From positions 62,001 through 126,000 of the forward strand of contig JAPZLL010000036.1 in the NCBI GenBank assembly GCA_036250225.1: a stretch of 64,000 nucleotides of DNA, given 5' to 3'. Under the pieces are notes generated by a model. The model made no database searches and was not told where the DNA came from. It worked only from the letters and a program-made list of their open reading frames with translations. Position numbers and translations under genes: made by a program. Shown in pieces: positions 35,881 through 48,164 of the stretch; the first letter of the stretch is position 1, and each line of letters starts with the position of its first letter. This DNA is from Cercophora sp. LCS_1 (taxonomy: Eukaryota > Ascomycota > Sordariomycetes > Sordariales > Lasiosphaeriaceae).

Positions 35881-37280
35881 AGCAGGATTGGTCTTGTTTG
35901 GGCGTTTTTTGTTTGCGTTGGCTGCCATTGCCTGGTATGGGCGAATCCCGGATATGTTTACGAGCTAGGAAGGTTATGGGAAGGGAAAAGCGGTTTTGCT
36001 AGTTCAGTCCCTTTCAGCGAGCGTGGCTTTGGGTTGCTTCATATGATATGGCTGGGGCTTGGAGGGCTTGTAGGTGGGTTGGTGCATTGAGTGTGTGTGG
36101 CTAGTAGACTGGGCAGGCGTATGGGGGATGCTGCATCTTGGGCATATTAGAGAGCGTTGAATCAATACATGGTGTTTTGCTTTTCAGTTCTTCGCAGGTT
36201 GGTTAATATGGTATTGAGGGTGCTGCCTTTTTGGTGTTCATCAAGGACTCTTATTGAGGTGAGAAGTTGGGTAAGGAAGCCATCAAGCTAGCCCGGGGGT
36301 TGGGGTTTTCGATGACATCTGAAGAATGTGTATCACGAACCCATCCTGAAGTTACGGCGTATCTCCTCAATCGTGTGTCTACCTGCGATGAGCCCCCAGG
36401 CAGACACGTCTGAGCTGTTCAGAACAGGTCTGGACTGTTTTTGGTCTGATCAGGATTCCTTCTAGAAGATAAGATGGTTCGTTTCCATCCCCCAACAAAA
36501 CCATCAACATGCCGAGGTACGGCCAGCACATGAGTACCTTGATGGTCCCCGGACCGCTCGCCTTATCCCGTTCAACGTGTGATCCGGTTTGCTGCTTGTG
36601 TATCTCGTGAGTACCAGGACGGCAACTCCGAGCAGGGGCACGTAATGTTGATGCCGAGTCGTAGCCGATCGAGATCCATCTCACAAGAAAATAAGATAAT
36701 TCATCATGACACAACGACGGATACAAAAGAACAAGAAGACTAAAGAGGCCACCCGAGCAAAGATGAGCAAGTTTTCCTTGTGCACTAATCATCATGGCTA
36801 GAGATAGGCGTCCGTCACCAGATCAGTTTGATCAGTTTATTTAGTCCACCGCGGCCTGAGTTAGTTTCCGTAGGCTGGTCTGGTGTTGGCGTCTGTCTGG
36901 TGATCACGTATAGAGGGGGGTTAAACGCCATCAAGCCATGATCCATCCACGGTTTACCTTAGTAAACGCCCCTTTCCCGTCAACAAAACTTTGCCTCAGT
37001 GGTTTGTTACAATGGTTCTTGATGGTGGAATCATAATGGTTGCCGTACCTACGTATAAGAGACATTGATGTCGTCATGTGACGCCCCTTTCTCTGTCACT
37101 CTACCCCCCCTTTTCCCGATATTAAGACACCTCCACCTCTCGATGCCTATTCCAGGCACTTCCGTTGGTCTCTGCTACGGTACGGTACGGTACTTGTTGT
37201 ATGCCCCGTCCGTGTGATCTGATTGGACATGGTGGTCTGTTAATCAGCTCTCATGGTGTGCGTCTGTATTGCACCTTGGG

Positions 37281-37296
37281 TGTGTGTGTGTGTGTG
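37281..37296. repeat. (TG)n microsatellite
   Basis: Eight TG units in the intergenic region. Confidence 0.9.
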
Positions 37297-37701
37297 GTGT
37301 GTGGGAAGAGCAACCCATGGCTGGGTTGCCCCCAACATGTTTTATCCGGGCTTCCCGCTTCCCACACGCACGCGCACACCCATGCCTCATTGCGGTTTGC
37401 ACCGAGGTACAATATCTGATCAAAGCCTTCCTGGCTACGGATGCACCGACAAGCTAAAAAGAGTGGGAAAAAAAATAAAAAAAAAACCAAGGTTGTAACC
37501 CAAATCCGCTCTTGATGCAAAATATAGAAACAGACCCTGTAACTTGTGAGAATGGGATAAACCTGGCTGATGGGAACGGGCATAGACATGCCCCGTTTCC
37601 CAACGATGACAACAAGTGTGTATGGACGTGTGTCGATGTGGATATGGATGTGTGTGTCAAACACACAGATCAAAGACATAAAACAGAAGGGAATGGCGGA
37701 T

Positions 37702-37719
37702 GAGAGAGAGAGAGAGAGA
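37702..37719. repeat. (GA)n microsatellite
   Basis: Nine GA units in the intergenic region. Confidence 0.9.
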
Positions 37720-40700
37720 TAAAAATAACAGACCGGATGGCGGGGCATGGAACAACGATCAATGCTTGCTAGCATGGGCGATATGGATATGGAACAAAAG
37801 AAAACGTGCGCGGACGACTTGGCTGATGGCATTGTGGCATGGCGCAAAACTGATCGGCAGGGCTGAAACACCACACACCCCAAAATGACGAGGGAGGGAC
37901 TCGACGCAAAAGGGAAGGCCCGCAGGTTTCGGCTCTCTCTCTATCTCCAGCCTGTCTCTTCGCTCGTCCACTCAGACCCAGGAAGTGAGGAGCGAGGGAG
38001 GGATGGCGGTGGTCCCGTCGGAGAAATGATCAGTGGTTACTCATCCCCCGCCAATGTCGTGATGCGAGTGGCGGTTGCGGAGGTAAAAGTAGCTTGGGCC
38101 GCAAATTGGGTACGCTACTACTTATTACCGGGTGGCTGATTCATAATTCAACCTTACCATCCCATGTGGTGAGCCTGTTGGCCTCTGACAGTCTGGGGAA
38201 GCAAGGCTTGGCGAGGTGGTGTCATCGTTTGGCGGGAAGCAGGATTGGTCTCTCGGAACGTGCTCGGAAAGGCCCCAAGCCCACGGCATCTGCACGTCTC
38301 AAGATTGACAGCTTTCGATGATACTGCTGTGCGTGTGTGTGCGCCGTCTGAGCGCCGTCCCTGTTCTGGACGCTGGAATGCCATTTTTGTCCCCTGTGCG
38401 GGAAGCCCAAAGCGTTTTGTGCGAGAGACAGAGAGAGAGAGGGGAGGACCGAGGCCGTCATGCCTGCTGCCAACGACGTCGTCTGATTGGCACCAAGGGC
38501 TCCGACGGCATCTCGACCGAGTTCTGGTTCGTCTTGGTGCGTCAACGTGGTTGCGTAGACCCCCGTGTAACACGACTGCTACTTTTGCCAGACGGAAGTG
38601 ATAAGAACCCTGATGCCCGCAACCCACTGCTAATGAACTCGGTGGCGTGGTGTAGCAAGAAACAAAGATCTGCGCATAGCATCCACCCAGTGCCGTCGCC
38701 GATGCCGAGCACCAGTCCGCGCCCCGCCTGGCGCTGCTCTCAGCTTGAGCCTCGACTTCAGCAGCTCAGAAAAATCCCAGGTCAGGGCCCTGCGAGCCGC
38801 TGATAGGCCCCCAGGCAATCTGCCGGTCCACGGGCGAGCACGAGGTTAAACTTTGGCCAGGAAGACAATGTTGCCATTGGGTGGGCTTCGAGGGGAAACG
38901 GCGCGGCTAAACAGCTGGGCTCCAGCGAAGCCAGGTCCTACCCGCGGCGGGTATTTTGAGTCTGGAAACACTGGCAGGCTGGCTATGGACGACCTGTCCT
39001 GGTATTGTTCCATCGCGGGTAGCTCATAGATTGGCGATCCACCAGAACCTGTACTTGTCGCAATGCAATGGAATGTGCTGGAGATGGCTAAGCTTGTAAT
39101 AAAAGGGCTCGACTACGAATACTTTACCTAATGTGCTTTTTACTTTGACGTCGAAGTCGAGTTTAATCTTGGCAGAAAGGCTTCAAAGGTCTCTCTGTCT
39201 TGTTGCTAGAGATCTTGATAATCTGCTGTATTTGCGTATCCAATACTTACCCCTCATTGATGAGGAGACACAAATGGGTCTCAGAGCCCCAGCGGGCTGC
39301 TTGTCTCTTTTGTCAAGGACCTGCCAGGACGCAGAGGCCGATGAGGTGGCTGCTGGAACGACGAATCGTCCGCTTTTCGTGTCAGCAAGCCACACGGCGG
39401 GGCCGGATGCTACTTGGGATGCGGCCTGCTGCTCGACTGGTTGCTCGAGACGGGTGCAGCGCGTGCTTACTGCTTCTAGAAGGCGACAAGACGCTCAGGG
39501 GGGAGCCAGCGTGGGGTTGACCGAAACGTTGCGCAATCCTTGGCCAACGAGCGACGGGGCACGGAGACCACGCGCTTTTTGGCAGGTCTCTTTGCTCTTT
39601 GTGTATGATCTCGTTTGGTGCGCAATCCTCTGGTGCCGCCCCACGCTGTCGCAACTATGTCCGTGATTGCTGTGATCGCTGCGATTGCCATAGCTTGGTT
39701 GCCCGGAATGGCGATTGATGGCCGTCGTGTCGCCGTGTCGCAGGTCGCAGGTCGCAGCTCACAGGTCCCGTCGCAGGACTCGGTGCGGACGGTGCGCCTG
39801 CTGCTGCTGTGCTGTGTGTCTGATCTCTGTGATGAACCTCGGCCCCCGTTCCGCAGGCCCCATTTGCTGCTACCAACCCTGCCTGGGGCGACCATCTCGC
39901 CGTCTGGGACTAACCGCAAAGCTTCGTCGTGGCTTCCCTCCCGAGAGAGACTCGGCGACAAGGCCAGACCTCTTTGGTCGCCCCACCGGTCCGCAACGAT
40001 GCCTTCTGTTGGGATACCCCACGAGGACCTTTTCTTTGTTCGCAGGCCCAAGGATGTGATGTGGCTCGCGGTGGACTGGTGACGCATTTCCATTTGTTTG
40101 AGAAAAAAAAGAAACTCGGCCCTTTGTACCGGGCAGCCCCATCGGCTGTTATTCGCGACAGGGCTAGCGATGGTGGGAGCTGGAGTTGCATGTCGCAGAG
40201 TTTTTGGTTTTTCTTTTTTTTTTGTGGGCACCTTCTTTTGTTGGCGCAGAAGGTGCGGCGAGGGCGAGCCGCTGGGCGCAACCAGTGGACGGTTCACCTT
40301 AGCGTTGTTCGATGAGTTTTCGAGAAGACGGCCAGAAGCCGGGGGTGTTCCTGCTTGCCGGCGTGGCCCCCCGGCTCTCGCTGAGATTGGCTGACCCTTT
40401 CCCGCCCGCCCGCTGCAGCACAGCGCAGCATTTCGCATGAGGAAACGAGAGAAGGGAGAGGGAAGGGAGGGGGAGCAACCACACACAGTCCACCACTTCC
40501 GTGCCTCACACCCCCATGCTTGTGGAATCCGCGTCCCACACATCCACGAGCCACCACAAGGCCCTCCCTATCATCTATCTTTCATCAAAGCCAGTCCAAT
40601 CGCGAAAAAAGGCTTTATTCCCGTTCCCAATTGATCCACATCCACCTGCTTTCACACACTCACCTCCAACCCTCGCGCGCACCCAACCCTCACTCACCTC

Positions 40701-41703
40701 ACTTCAGGTCTCCTCCTGCCCGTGTCTCTCGCTCGCGCCCGTCCTTCGATTTCTCGAACAGCAGTAGCGTTCCATCCGCAACTTGTCTGACTCGAGATCC
40801 GCCCGCCCAGCGCTCTCTCCCTGCCCTGAGCAGCACAAGGAACGGTAATCACACGGCGTGCCCCATCCCGGTAAGACCCAAGACCAGGCCGTATGCAAGG
40901 ACACCCCCCTCTTCCCTCTCCTCACTCCCTTCCAACCCGACCCTTGCGACTCGGGCCCTCAGTTGCACGGATTCATGGGCTCAACCCTCCTCCTCCTTCC
41001 CAATCCCCTTCACAACGCCCCGGCTCGGAAGCCTCGTTTTTGCGCACCTCCACACCTCACCTGAACACCACCACCCTGTCATCTGCCATCTGCTGCCATC
41101 GCTGCCCGGCGCTGTCATCATCGCCTCCTCTGCGCGGCATGTCTAATTCGGAGCAGCCAGACGATTCCACCTCCCAAGTCGCGTGCAAGCCGCTGAAACA
41201 CGCCGAATCCGCTGCCGGATTGCCTCCCCCGACCCTCGAAGGAAGCCCTTTCTTCTGAAGGAAAATCCCGACGATAGGCCACGAAACGTTTTGGTGACGC
41301 GTGCTTTTTTCGAGTCTCGCCGCGCCGACGACCCCTTTGGTCCCTCGCGTCTTGGTCGCCGTTATCGTCATTGACCCAGACGGCGCTCCCCGTCCCCGAG
41401 TTTCCGACAGTTGAGTCTCGTGGTGCATTCCCAGCGCGCCATTTCCACCTGGCTGCAATAAGGTTCAATAGCAACCGACGGCGCCGTATCCCCAGACATA
41501 TACAGTACAGTAGCAGTACTTGCGCATCTCCACCTGACGCCATCGGTGTCGACTCGCCGCCCGGTCTGTGTCCTGGGTTGCTTCCTCACTGGGACCGAAT
41601 CTCGCGTACCAACTTCACCCGGGGTCCTGTCTGGTCCTCGACGACGAGACCCCCGTGGCAAAGGCGTACCTAGTCGCAAGACTGGTCGCTTTTCGGGGCC
41701 ACA

Positions 41704-44590
41704 ATGGAACATGCAGCTTGCCATGTCATCTATGTTGATCGTGTCGTCTCGCACGACCGACACATCGCAAGCAGCGCGGCGGGCGAGATTAGAACGTGGG
41801 AGGCGCCCCATATTGCTGAAAATGTTGGACTCTTGTTAGATGTTTTTGGCGAAGGTTCGTTTTCTGCCCCTTCCTTTTCGCCTCTCGTCGCTAACACATT
41901 GGCAGTCCACCTGGTTAGCACCGGTGGCGCCTGTTTAACGCTGTGGTTGAATCTCCAGGATACATCAATGGTAGATATGAAACCGACAATCATCTTGTTC
42001 GATACCCCGTATCAAGATCCGATCCCCGAGCGGTCCCGGTCGAGGTCGCCATCACCCCATTCCCCTCCGGAAGAGGACGGCAAGAACCACGAGGAGGAGT
42101 TGTACGGCCTTGAATTGCTGCAGAGGATCATGTCCGAGTCTTATGTGCGCAACCTGTCGAAGCTTGTCGTACCCGTTCCCGTCATTACTTTCCCGCGCCT
42201 TTCCTCGCCGAATGTGGGCAATATCTCGAGCGATGTGCACGAGGAGATCACCAATGCGAAACTCCACCCTGGCTCATCGCAAAATCGCCGGTCTGTGAAC
42301 AGACGGATGCTTAAGAAATGTTTGGACATGGGAGCTACCGATGTGATGGCCAACCCGATGAATAGCAAATGCATGACTAACCTCGAAGTGCATGTCTATC
42401 GCGCCCATAGGGAAGCTGCCAAAGACCAAAAGGCAATGTTGGAGATGCGGCGCGGGAGGAAACGATCGTGGGTCGGGATCTCCGATGAGAAGCCGTATGC
42501 GTATCTTAGGGAGACCATGGTTTCTACCCTCATGAACCGTATCTGCCGGATTGACAGTGGGAATGACGCCGTGGATATGGTGAGGATAGGCATTTCACCA
42601 TCCCGCCACGATGCGATAGCGAAGGCAGTGGGCGCCTGGCATTTTTGCGCCCACAGCTTTACAGACGACGAGCTCATCCACGCGGCCGCGGTCATGTTCA
42701 GGCATGCTTTGGCAGTGCCTGAGCTTGAGCAATGGCGGATACCAACAGGTACGTAAGAGGCGTGGTTTGGCAGTTGCGCCCGGCATGTGTGCCCGTCGCC
42801 GGATATTGCTGACCGCTTATTCAGATCAACTGCACGGCTTCCTTATCGCCTGTCGGGCCGCCTACAATGACTTTGTTCCGTACCACAACTTTCGCCACGT
42901 TGTCGATGTCCTACAGGCAACATTTCACTTTCTGATCAGCATTGGCGCCTTGCCTCCATACCAGCAGCAAAACAACAACGCGACGCCCGCAAAGTCGCCC
43001 ATTGCGAAGCTGTTGGGACCTTTTGAGGCGTTGGTTCTATTGATCACCGCCGTTGGCCATGACGTCGGACATCCCGGCGTCAACAACGGCTTCTTGGTGA
43101 CACTGAATGCGCCACTCGCTCAGCTGTACAACGATCGCTCCGTTCTCGAATCCTTCCATTGCGCCGCGTTCTCACAAATACTCCGAAGATACTGGGGCTC
43201 AGTCTTCAGCACCAGCAAGATACGGTCTTTGATGATTAGCTCTATCTTGGCTACGGATATGCAGCTGCACTTCAACTACATGGAGAAGCTGTTTGACCTG
43301 CAAAAGAAGCTAGCCGAGAATGGCGGTACTGCGGGCTGGGACACCCGTGCGATCGAGGAGCAAAGATCGCTGGCATGTGCGCTCCTTATCAAGTGCGCAG
43401 ATATCAGCAACGTAGTAAGTTGAACGGCCGCCAGGATTTGAACTCGCTCTAACTAGACGGTGCAGGCCCGAAGACACGATACAGCAGTGAAGTGGATGCA
43501 TGTACTAGCGGAGGAGTTTTCACGACAAGCAGAGATGGAGACCGAACTTGATATTCCCACGGCACTTGCGTCACCCCCGAAGAAGGATGCTCTAAGTCTA
43601 GCAAAGTCTCAGCTGGGCTTCATGAATCTCTTCGCTGTCCCGCTGTTTGACGGTGTCGCAGACATTCTACCGTCGCTTCGGTATTGTGCGGATGAGCTCA
43701 GAATCAACTTGGATCTCTTTGACGTCTCTGTGGATATCGAGGAGGCCAAAGCGGTCAAGGCAGCGTCGCCGAAGCTTCCGCAGCAGGACGGCGTCGCTCC
43801 CTCCGTTCCGGCGAATGCTCCTCTTTCTACGGATCCGCCGGTCGATGCGGGCTCTGTGGTTTTAGAGCTCTCCCTGCCGACAGAAACGACTGAGACCGCC
43901 CCATCACCAAAGAGTAAAGACTCGGCAAGCCAGGAGACAGTGCAGGCCGTGAGGTTGTCTGACGGCCTCGAGGTGTCGACGGCGTATCGGGAAACAAACG
44001 GGATAGCAACAGCATTCGATGCGGTGAGCGAGTTCGAGCGGAGCGATCCTTTCAACATCAACAACGATGTGAATATGCAGTGCCCGACAAAGCAGAGGTG
44101 CAGCGAGACGACAGAGGGCAGCTCGGTCCCATATTCAGGGGACTGGGCATCACAGGCCACTAGCGCAACGACGGGTAAGATGCCGTTATCGCCTAGCACG
44201 CAGGGGACCAGCATGGCGAGTAGGGACTCGATGGACCGCCCCAACAGCGTACCCGTTACAACCATTACGGCTCCCGAGTCGACAACCACGGTACCCGAGT
44301 CTGCGAAAAGCCAAACGGAGCTGAAGACTCAGCAATATCCCCACTCCCTCGCCGGGGCAGACGAGCTGGAGTCGGTGTCTTCAAACGGAAACGGATGCCA
44401 CTTGAACGGTGGAGGCGGCGGTAGCCCAAGGGGCAAACGCGGACTGCATCCGCCATCGACGGAGGACGGGCAACAAAACGGAAGGACGCTTAAGAAGAAG
44501 GGAAGCCGGTTTAGAATCAACCCACTGCCGTTTATCAGGCGGCATCTGAGTTCGAGCCCACCGTTACATGCGACGGATACCGCCGGATAG
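41704..44590 (+). CDS. High-affinity 3',5'-cAMP phosphodiesterase (class I HD type)
   Basis: Hydrolyses cAMP to AMP and so damps PKA signalling; related to yeast Pde2 and fungal PdeH/PdeB. Exons 41704-41854, 41906-42748, 42825-43414 and 43466-44590 give 902 aa. The N-terminal third includes a short Arg/Ser/Pro-rich stretch. The catalytic domain holds the metal-binding YHNFRHVVDVLQ (HNxxH) and the HD signature VGHDVGHPGVNNGFLV, then SILATDMQLHF, CALLIKCADISNV and KSQLGFMNLFAVPLFDGVADI, all family hallmarks. The Asp and His ligands are intact. The C-terminal 300 residues are Ser/Thr/Pro-rich and end in a basic patch (KKKGSRFRINPLPFIRRHL). The first intron is 51 nt with no stop, so a retained form stays in frame. 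The ATG at 41704 is the first one after the leader. Confidence 0.95.
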
Positions 44591-45890
44591 CCACAGCGTG
44601 CGTAGCGAGTGGGGCCTGAGTCAATTATTGACGAAGAGTCGGATGACGAGCCTCAAAGCCCCGGTCCACCACCAATCCTACCCCGGAATTCCGATGTCGG
44701 CGGGAGTGGACGAGGCAAGAGAAGATGGGCCACGGACGCCATTGTTTTGAGGAGAAGCGCGGGGTCGGTCGGGTTTGGGCACGGGTTTGTGATCATCATG
44801 GTCGGTCTGGAAAGAATGGGGGACGGGGATATATATCATTTTGCCGCCTATATATAATTCACTCGGGAACGAGAGGCGATGGGATCACTCCTCCCACGCC
44901 CTTTTTTTTTTACCATACGTTGTCCACTACCGACTTATGGTTTTGCGGTCGGTGGAGGGTGGAAGACCGGGAAGTTTTCTTTTCTTCTGTTGTTTCTTTT
45001 CTTTTTGTCTGCTGTTAGGCTATGTTCATGGTTTGGGGTTGGGGCTGGTTGGGGTAGGCTTGTTTATACCTGGTTTGTTCTGTATATTGTACGATAGGCA
45101 ACTTTCGTGAACAGAAAGCGGCGGGGAGTTGGATCCAGGGTGGTAGGAGAATAAAATGATCATTCTATGTCCTCAAGAGGCGCGCCACCGCGGCTTGTGG
45201 CGGACCGCAACTATCATTGCTTGGAAAGGTTTTGTCAGGCGTGGTTGAAATGTATTATTTATTGTGGGGTTGCTGTGTGTTTCGTCCCCTATTGGGAGGA
45301 GGTTCAACCCGAGTTTGAACTGGGTTGCAACATGTATACAATCGGTTTGACGCTCATTTCACATTTGTTCATCATGCAATGGGGTCGGAACTCTACAGAA
45401 ACCCGGTTGCATCGGGGGGCCTACAGTTGATGCAATGAGAGGAGACCAAGATGTTGACGGTTGAGACAACACAACGGCTTGAGCTATGCAAATGAAAGCG
45501 TCAGAGGGCTTACACATCTTCCAAGACTCAGGCGGCCAGGGTGTCGAGGATCCAAAAAGATGACAAGATAATTCAGAAGATGCTAAAAAGACAGCAAAAA
45601 AGAAAACATACAACACTGGGGATTCACTGGTCGTCACCGACCTAATTACTAGTCCAGCGGTCGCAGGCTTATCTATGGGAGAGCGGACGGGATCCCGAGT
45701 TTTCCTATGAGTCCTGGTCGTAGGTGTAAAGTATGCCGAATTTGGATGCCTTGGAGCTTAGGAATAGGATGGTGGGTTCCGGAAAATGGGATAATCTCGT
45801 AGGTCACTCGTATACGGAGGTGGTACTAAGAACCCGGGATCTGCGGATCTAAATATACCGAGGTCTATTAGTTCTATAGAAGATATAATC
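44591..45890. other. Intergenic region 3' of the phosphodiesterase gene
   Basis: T-rich runs at 44870-45110 fit a 3' UTR and polyadenylation area. No gene is seen. The composition shifts toward AT from about 45200, leading into the unusual island. Confidence 0.4.
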
Positions 45891-47143
45891 CTACTCTGGG
45901 GTATAATCTCCGTCCTGGTCGCTGAGCTGCTTTTCGACTTTTTCCTCGGCTGCTTCGAATCGTTCCTCATCTGAGGTTGTGAGTCTCTCTGGCGATGGGC
46001 GGACCATTTGCCGCTTGTCTTTACCTTCAAGAACCTCATCCGACCCCCGTCTCCGCTTTCGTGTTTGGGCAAAAGCCTCACTCTTCTGTACCAACTCATA
46101 CAGCTGAGCAAAGGAAATGGTAATCGATCCCTTAACCTTTTGGATATTGGGACAATTAAGCTTGTTACCGAAATCCTTCAGCCAAATCCGGAGGTTTTGT
46201 CCACCATTGACCAAATTCCCATCTATATCCCGAAAAGTACCCTCAAAGGCCTTCTTGGTACTGATCTCATTCTTGGTCGTCTTTGGTCGCCATACCATAA
46301 CTCTTGCTCCTTTTCCTTGGTAATCAATATCAATCCCAATAACAGCCTGGGTTAATCCATTTGAACCTAGGATATAATCGTCTGCGAGGAATGGTAAATC
46401 TTGGCGTTTTTGTGAATGTGAGACCTCCAGGATGACACCAAACTCTGTCGCATCTTCATGTGCAAACGACCCATCTGGGTAATGGGAACTACCATCCCTC
46501 TTAATCTTGGGGCTTCCTCCTGGATGTATATCCCGAGCGAAATCGGCTGCAACTTGGTCGTTACTTTGTTCGATAATATCTAGCTGTCGTGTGACTAGAC
46601 GTTCGAATCTTCCGATAACGTTTTCGTGGATAGCGCCCGCCATACGTAGGACGAACTTAGCAAGCTGAGGGAAGTAGTCGTACCTAATTAGAGGTTAGCT
46701 AATGCAATACTGGACAAGGGGCAACTGGACAAAGAGGGACAGAGGGACAGAGGGACAGAGGGACAGAGGGACAGGGACAGAGGGATAGAGGGACAGAGGG
46801 ACAGAGGGACAGAGGGATAGAGGGATAGAGGAATAGAGGGATAGAGGGACAGAAGGACAGAGGGATAGGCTACTTAATTTGGCCAGCGGTAGTCCCCTTC
46901 AGCTTCGAAACGTGCCTCAAAAGCCTTGAACTCCTCACGACTGAGGCTGATACACCACCACTCCTCTTCGACCTCGACTCGGCCACAGATACGATCGCGA
47001 ATTTCGGCAATAATCTTGTCGACGCCCGAGACCGGCAAACCTACAGACGGCGTGGGGGAGTCGGGAGATGCTGTCTCTGGAGGTGTTGCCGGGTAGAGAG
47101 TCAGCCGATCGAGCTGGGCGGTAATTGCTTTCTTGTCGGCCAT
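45891..47143 (-). pseudogene. Broken two-part gene, possible PD-(D/E)XK-like protein
   Basis: The upstream part (47143-46874) codes MADKKAITAQLDRLTLYP...EFKAFEARFEAEGDYRWPN and stops. The downstream part (about 46683-45891) starts YDYFPQLAKFVLRMAGAIHENV and runs 264 residues. It looks like one protein split by an intron (acceptor at 46684, with a CTAAC branch site before it). But the upstream part ends in TAA directly against the only donor-like GT, and its phase does not fit the acceptor, so this copy probably cannot make the joined product. In the second part, HYPDGSF followed by VILEVSHSQ recalls the PD...E-x-K pattern of restriction-nuclease-fold proteins, with Ser in place of Lys; this is a weak resemblance. 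The C-terminus is acidic with a KRRRGS-type basic patch. I do not recognise the family. Confidence 0.55.
46727..46869. repeat. Minisatellite with 8-bp unit AGAGGGAC
   Basis: About 16 copies of an 8-bp unit, with AGAGGGAT and AGAAGGAC variants, inside the probable intron of the broken gene. Variants cluster to the right, as expected from local duplication. Confidence 0.97.
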
Positions 47144-47227
47144 GTGGATGGTGAAGATGGTGAAGATGGAATGTTAGTGCGCCCAGAGCGATTGCAAGGA
47201 GTAAGGTTCGCTTTACTTGTTGGCGAT

Positions 47228-47291
47228 GGAAGGAACAGGTGCGTTGCAGGGCGATTGTAAGGGGGAAGGAACAGGTGTTGCGGGGCGATTG
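47228..47291. repeat. Short tandem duplication
   Basis: Two imperfect copies of a roughly 36-bp unit, each with GGAAGGAACAGGTG followed by GGGCGATTG, just upstream of the broken gene. Confidence 0.7.
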
Positions 47292-47326
47292 GGAGGAGGG
47301 GTTGATTTGCTGTGACAAAAGTAAAA

Positions 47327-47339
47327 GGGTTAGGGTTAA
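47327..47339. repeat. Interstitial telomere-like repeat
   Basis: GGGTTAGGGTTAA, about two units of the fungal telomere repeat TTAGGG. A related GGGATTAGGGATTA lies at about 47420-47433. Confidence 0.7.
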
Positions 47340-47358
47340 CAGAGGGCCAAGGCCCCAC

Positions 47359-47418
47359 TTATGTGCGAACAGGATCACCATTCTTCCTGCGCCTATGGTC
47401 ATATGTATTTGTTTATGT
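47359..47418. repeat. Dispersed diverged repeat, copy A
   Basis: Similar over about 60 bp to copy B at 49799-49863. Aligned differences are largely transitions plus small gaps (for example CATATGTATTTG against CGTATGTATTTG). Confidence 0.65.
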
Positions 47419-47759
47419 TGGGATTAGGGATTAAGTAACTAACTGGTGGTTCTGTCACGTTCAAACTGCGGTTGAGTCCAACGGAATGGCGAAAACCAGC
47501 GAAGGGGTGAAGAATCAGGGGGCACGGAGGTCAAAGCTATAGTCCCAAGCACTGCGGGACAGGAGAACTTCCCTTTTTGTAACATGGCAATGCAGATAAT
47601 CAACCTGTCGGCCTTTCTGAGCCTCTGGAAGACTATCTATCAAAGGGAATCCTCAACTGGCCGACCGAGACCTTTCCACGTTGAGATAGCAACACCGAAT
47701 CCATCCCTCCTTCCAAAGTTCTCACTGCGGTCGCTAAAGCCCCTCCCCCGCTTAAAACT

Positions 47760-48164
47760 CTAGACGTCGTCGTTTAGTTGGTGGAGTGTCAAAGTCCTCC
47801 TCATCTTTGCCTCCATCATGGTCATCCTCAGTCTGATCTCTGAGCTCGAATCATCCGGGTCAATAGGATCTGGTTCCTCTTCTGACTTCTCCTCTTCCTG
47901 ATCCTCTTCCTTGTCCTCTTCCTCATCGTCATCTTGAACCTCGTATTCGTCACCATGTGGCTCGCGCTGCTCTTCGTCGAAGACGGCGGATTCCTCCCGG
48001 TGGTTTCTTTCCCTTTCCTTTTCGCGCTGGAAAACACCGGCCATGTGGCTCTCGAACTGTTCCATTGGCTGTGACGCCCACTCAAAACGGTTCAACGGAG
48101 CCTGCACTGCACTGGGTACGGGCGTGTTGGCGACAACCCACACACGGCCGACTGAGGCGAGCAT
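47760..48164 (-). CDS. Acidic hypothetical protein (doubtful)
   Basis: An intronless 134-codon frame with a true ATG at 48164. The middle is basic and Glu-rich (REKERERNHREES), then an almost pure Asp/Glu run, then a short tail. No family is recognised. It sits in the repeat-bearing island and may be the fragment of a larger decayed gene. Low-complexity acidic frames can also arise by chance from GA/TC-rich DNA. Confidence 0.3.
   Translation of the reverse strand: MLASVGRVWVVANTPVPSAVQAPLNRFEWASQPMEQFESHMAGVFQREKERERNHREESAVFDEEQREPHGDEYEVQDDDEEEDKEEDQEEEKSEEEPDPIDPDDSSSEIRLRMTMMEAKMRRTLTLHQLNDDV

Larger units (their letters stand above)
35881..41703. other. Long intergenic region upstream of the cAMP phosphodiesterase
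   Basis: About 5.8 kb. Frames here (minus 36795-36379, 37883-37251 and 40543-39476) have no domain or codon signature, and two overlap microsatellites. From about 40400 to 41700 the sequence is strongly C-rich and purine-poor, fitting a long promoter and 5' leader of the phosphodiesterase gene. GGTAC repeats lie at about 37178-37192. Confidence 0.4.

Noticed and set aside
36379..36795. Minus-strand frame with a signal-peptide-like start
   Set aside because: No downstream conservation clues and no splice sites; kept only as a remote possibility.
37251..37883. Minus-strand frame of 210 codons
   Set aside because: Built through two microsatellites, giving Thr-His and Leu-Ser repeats; no protein-like order.
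39476..40543. Minus-strand frame of 355 codons
   Set aside because: No family motifs, Arg/Ser/Pro-rich by composition, and opposite the leader region of a real gene; looks like GC-driven openness.
43430..43460. Minus-strand GAGTTCAAATCC resembling a tRNA T-loop
   Set aside because: It lies in a phosphodiesterase intron, and neither a stem nor the 5' half of a tRNA can be built.
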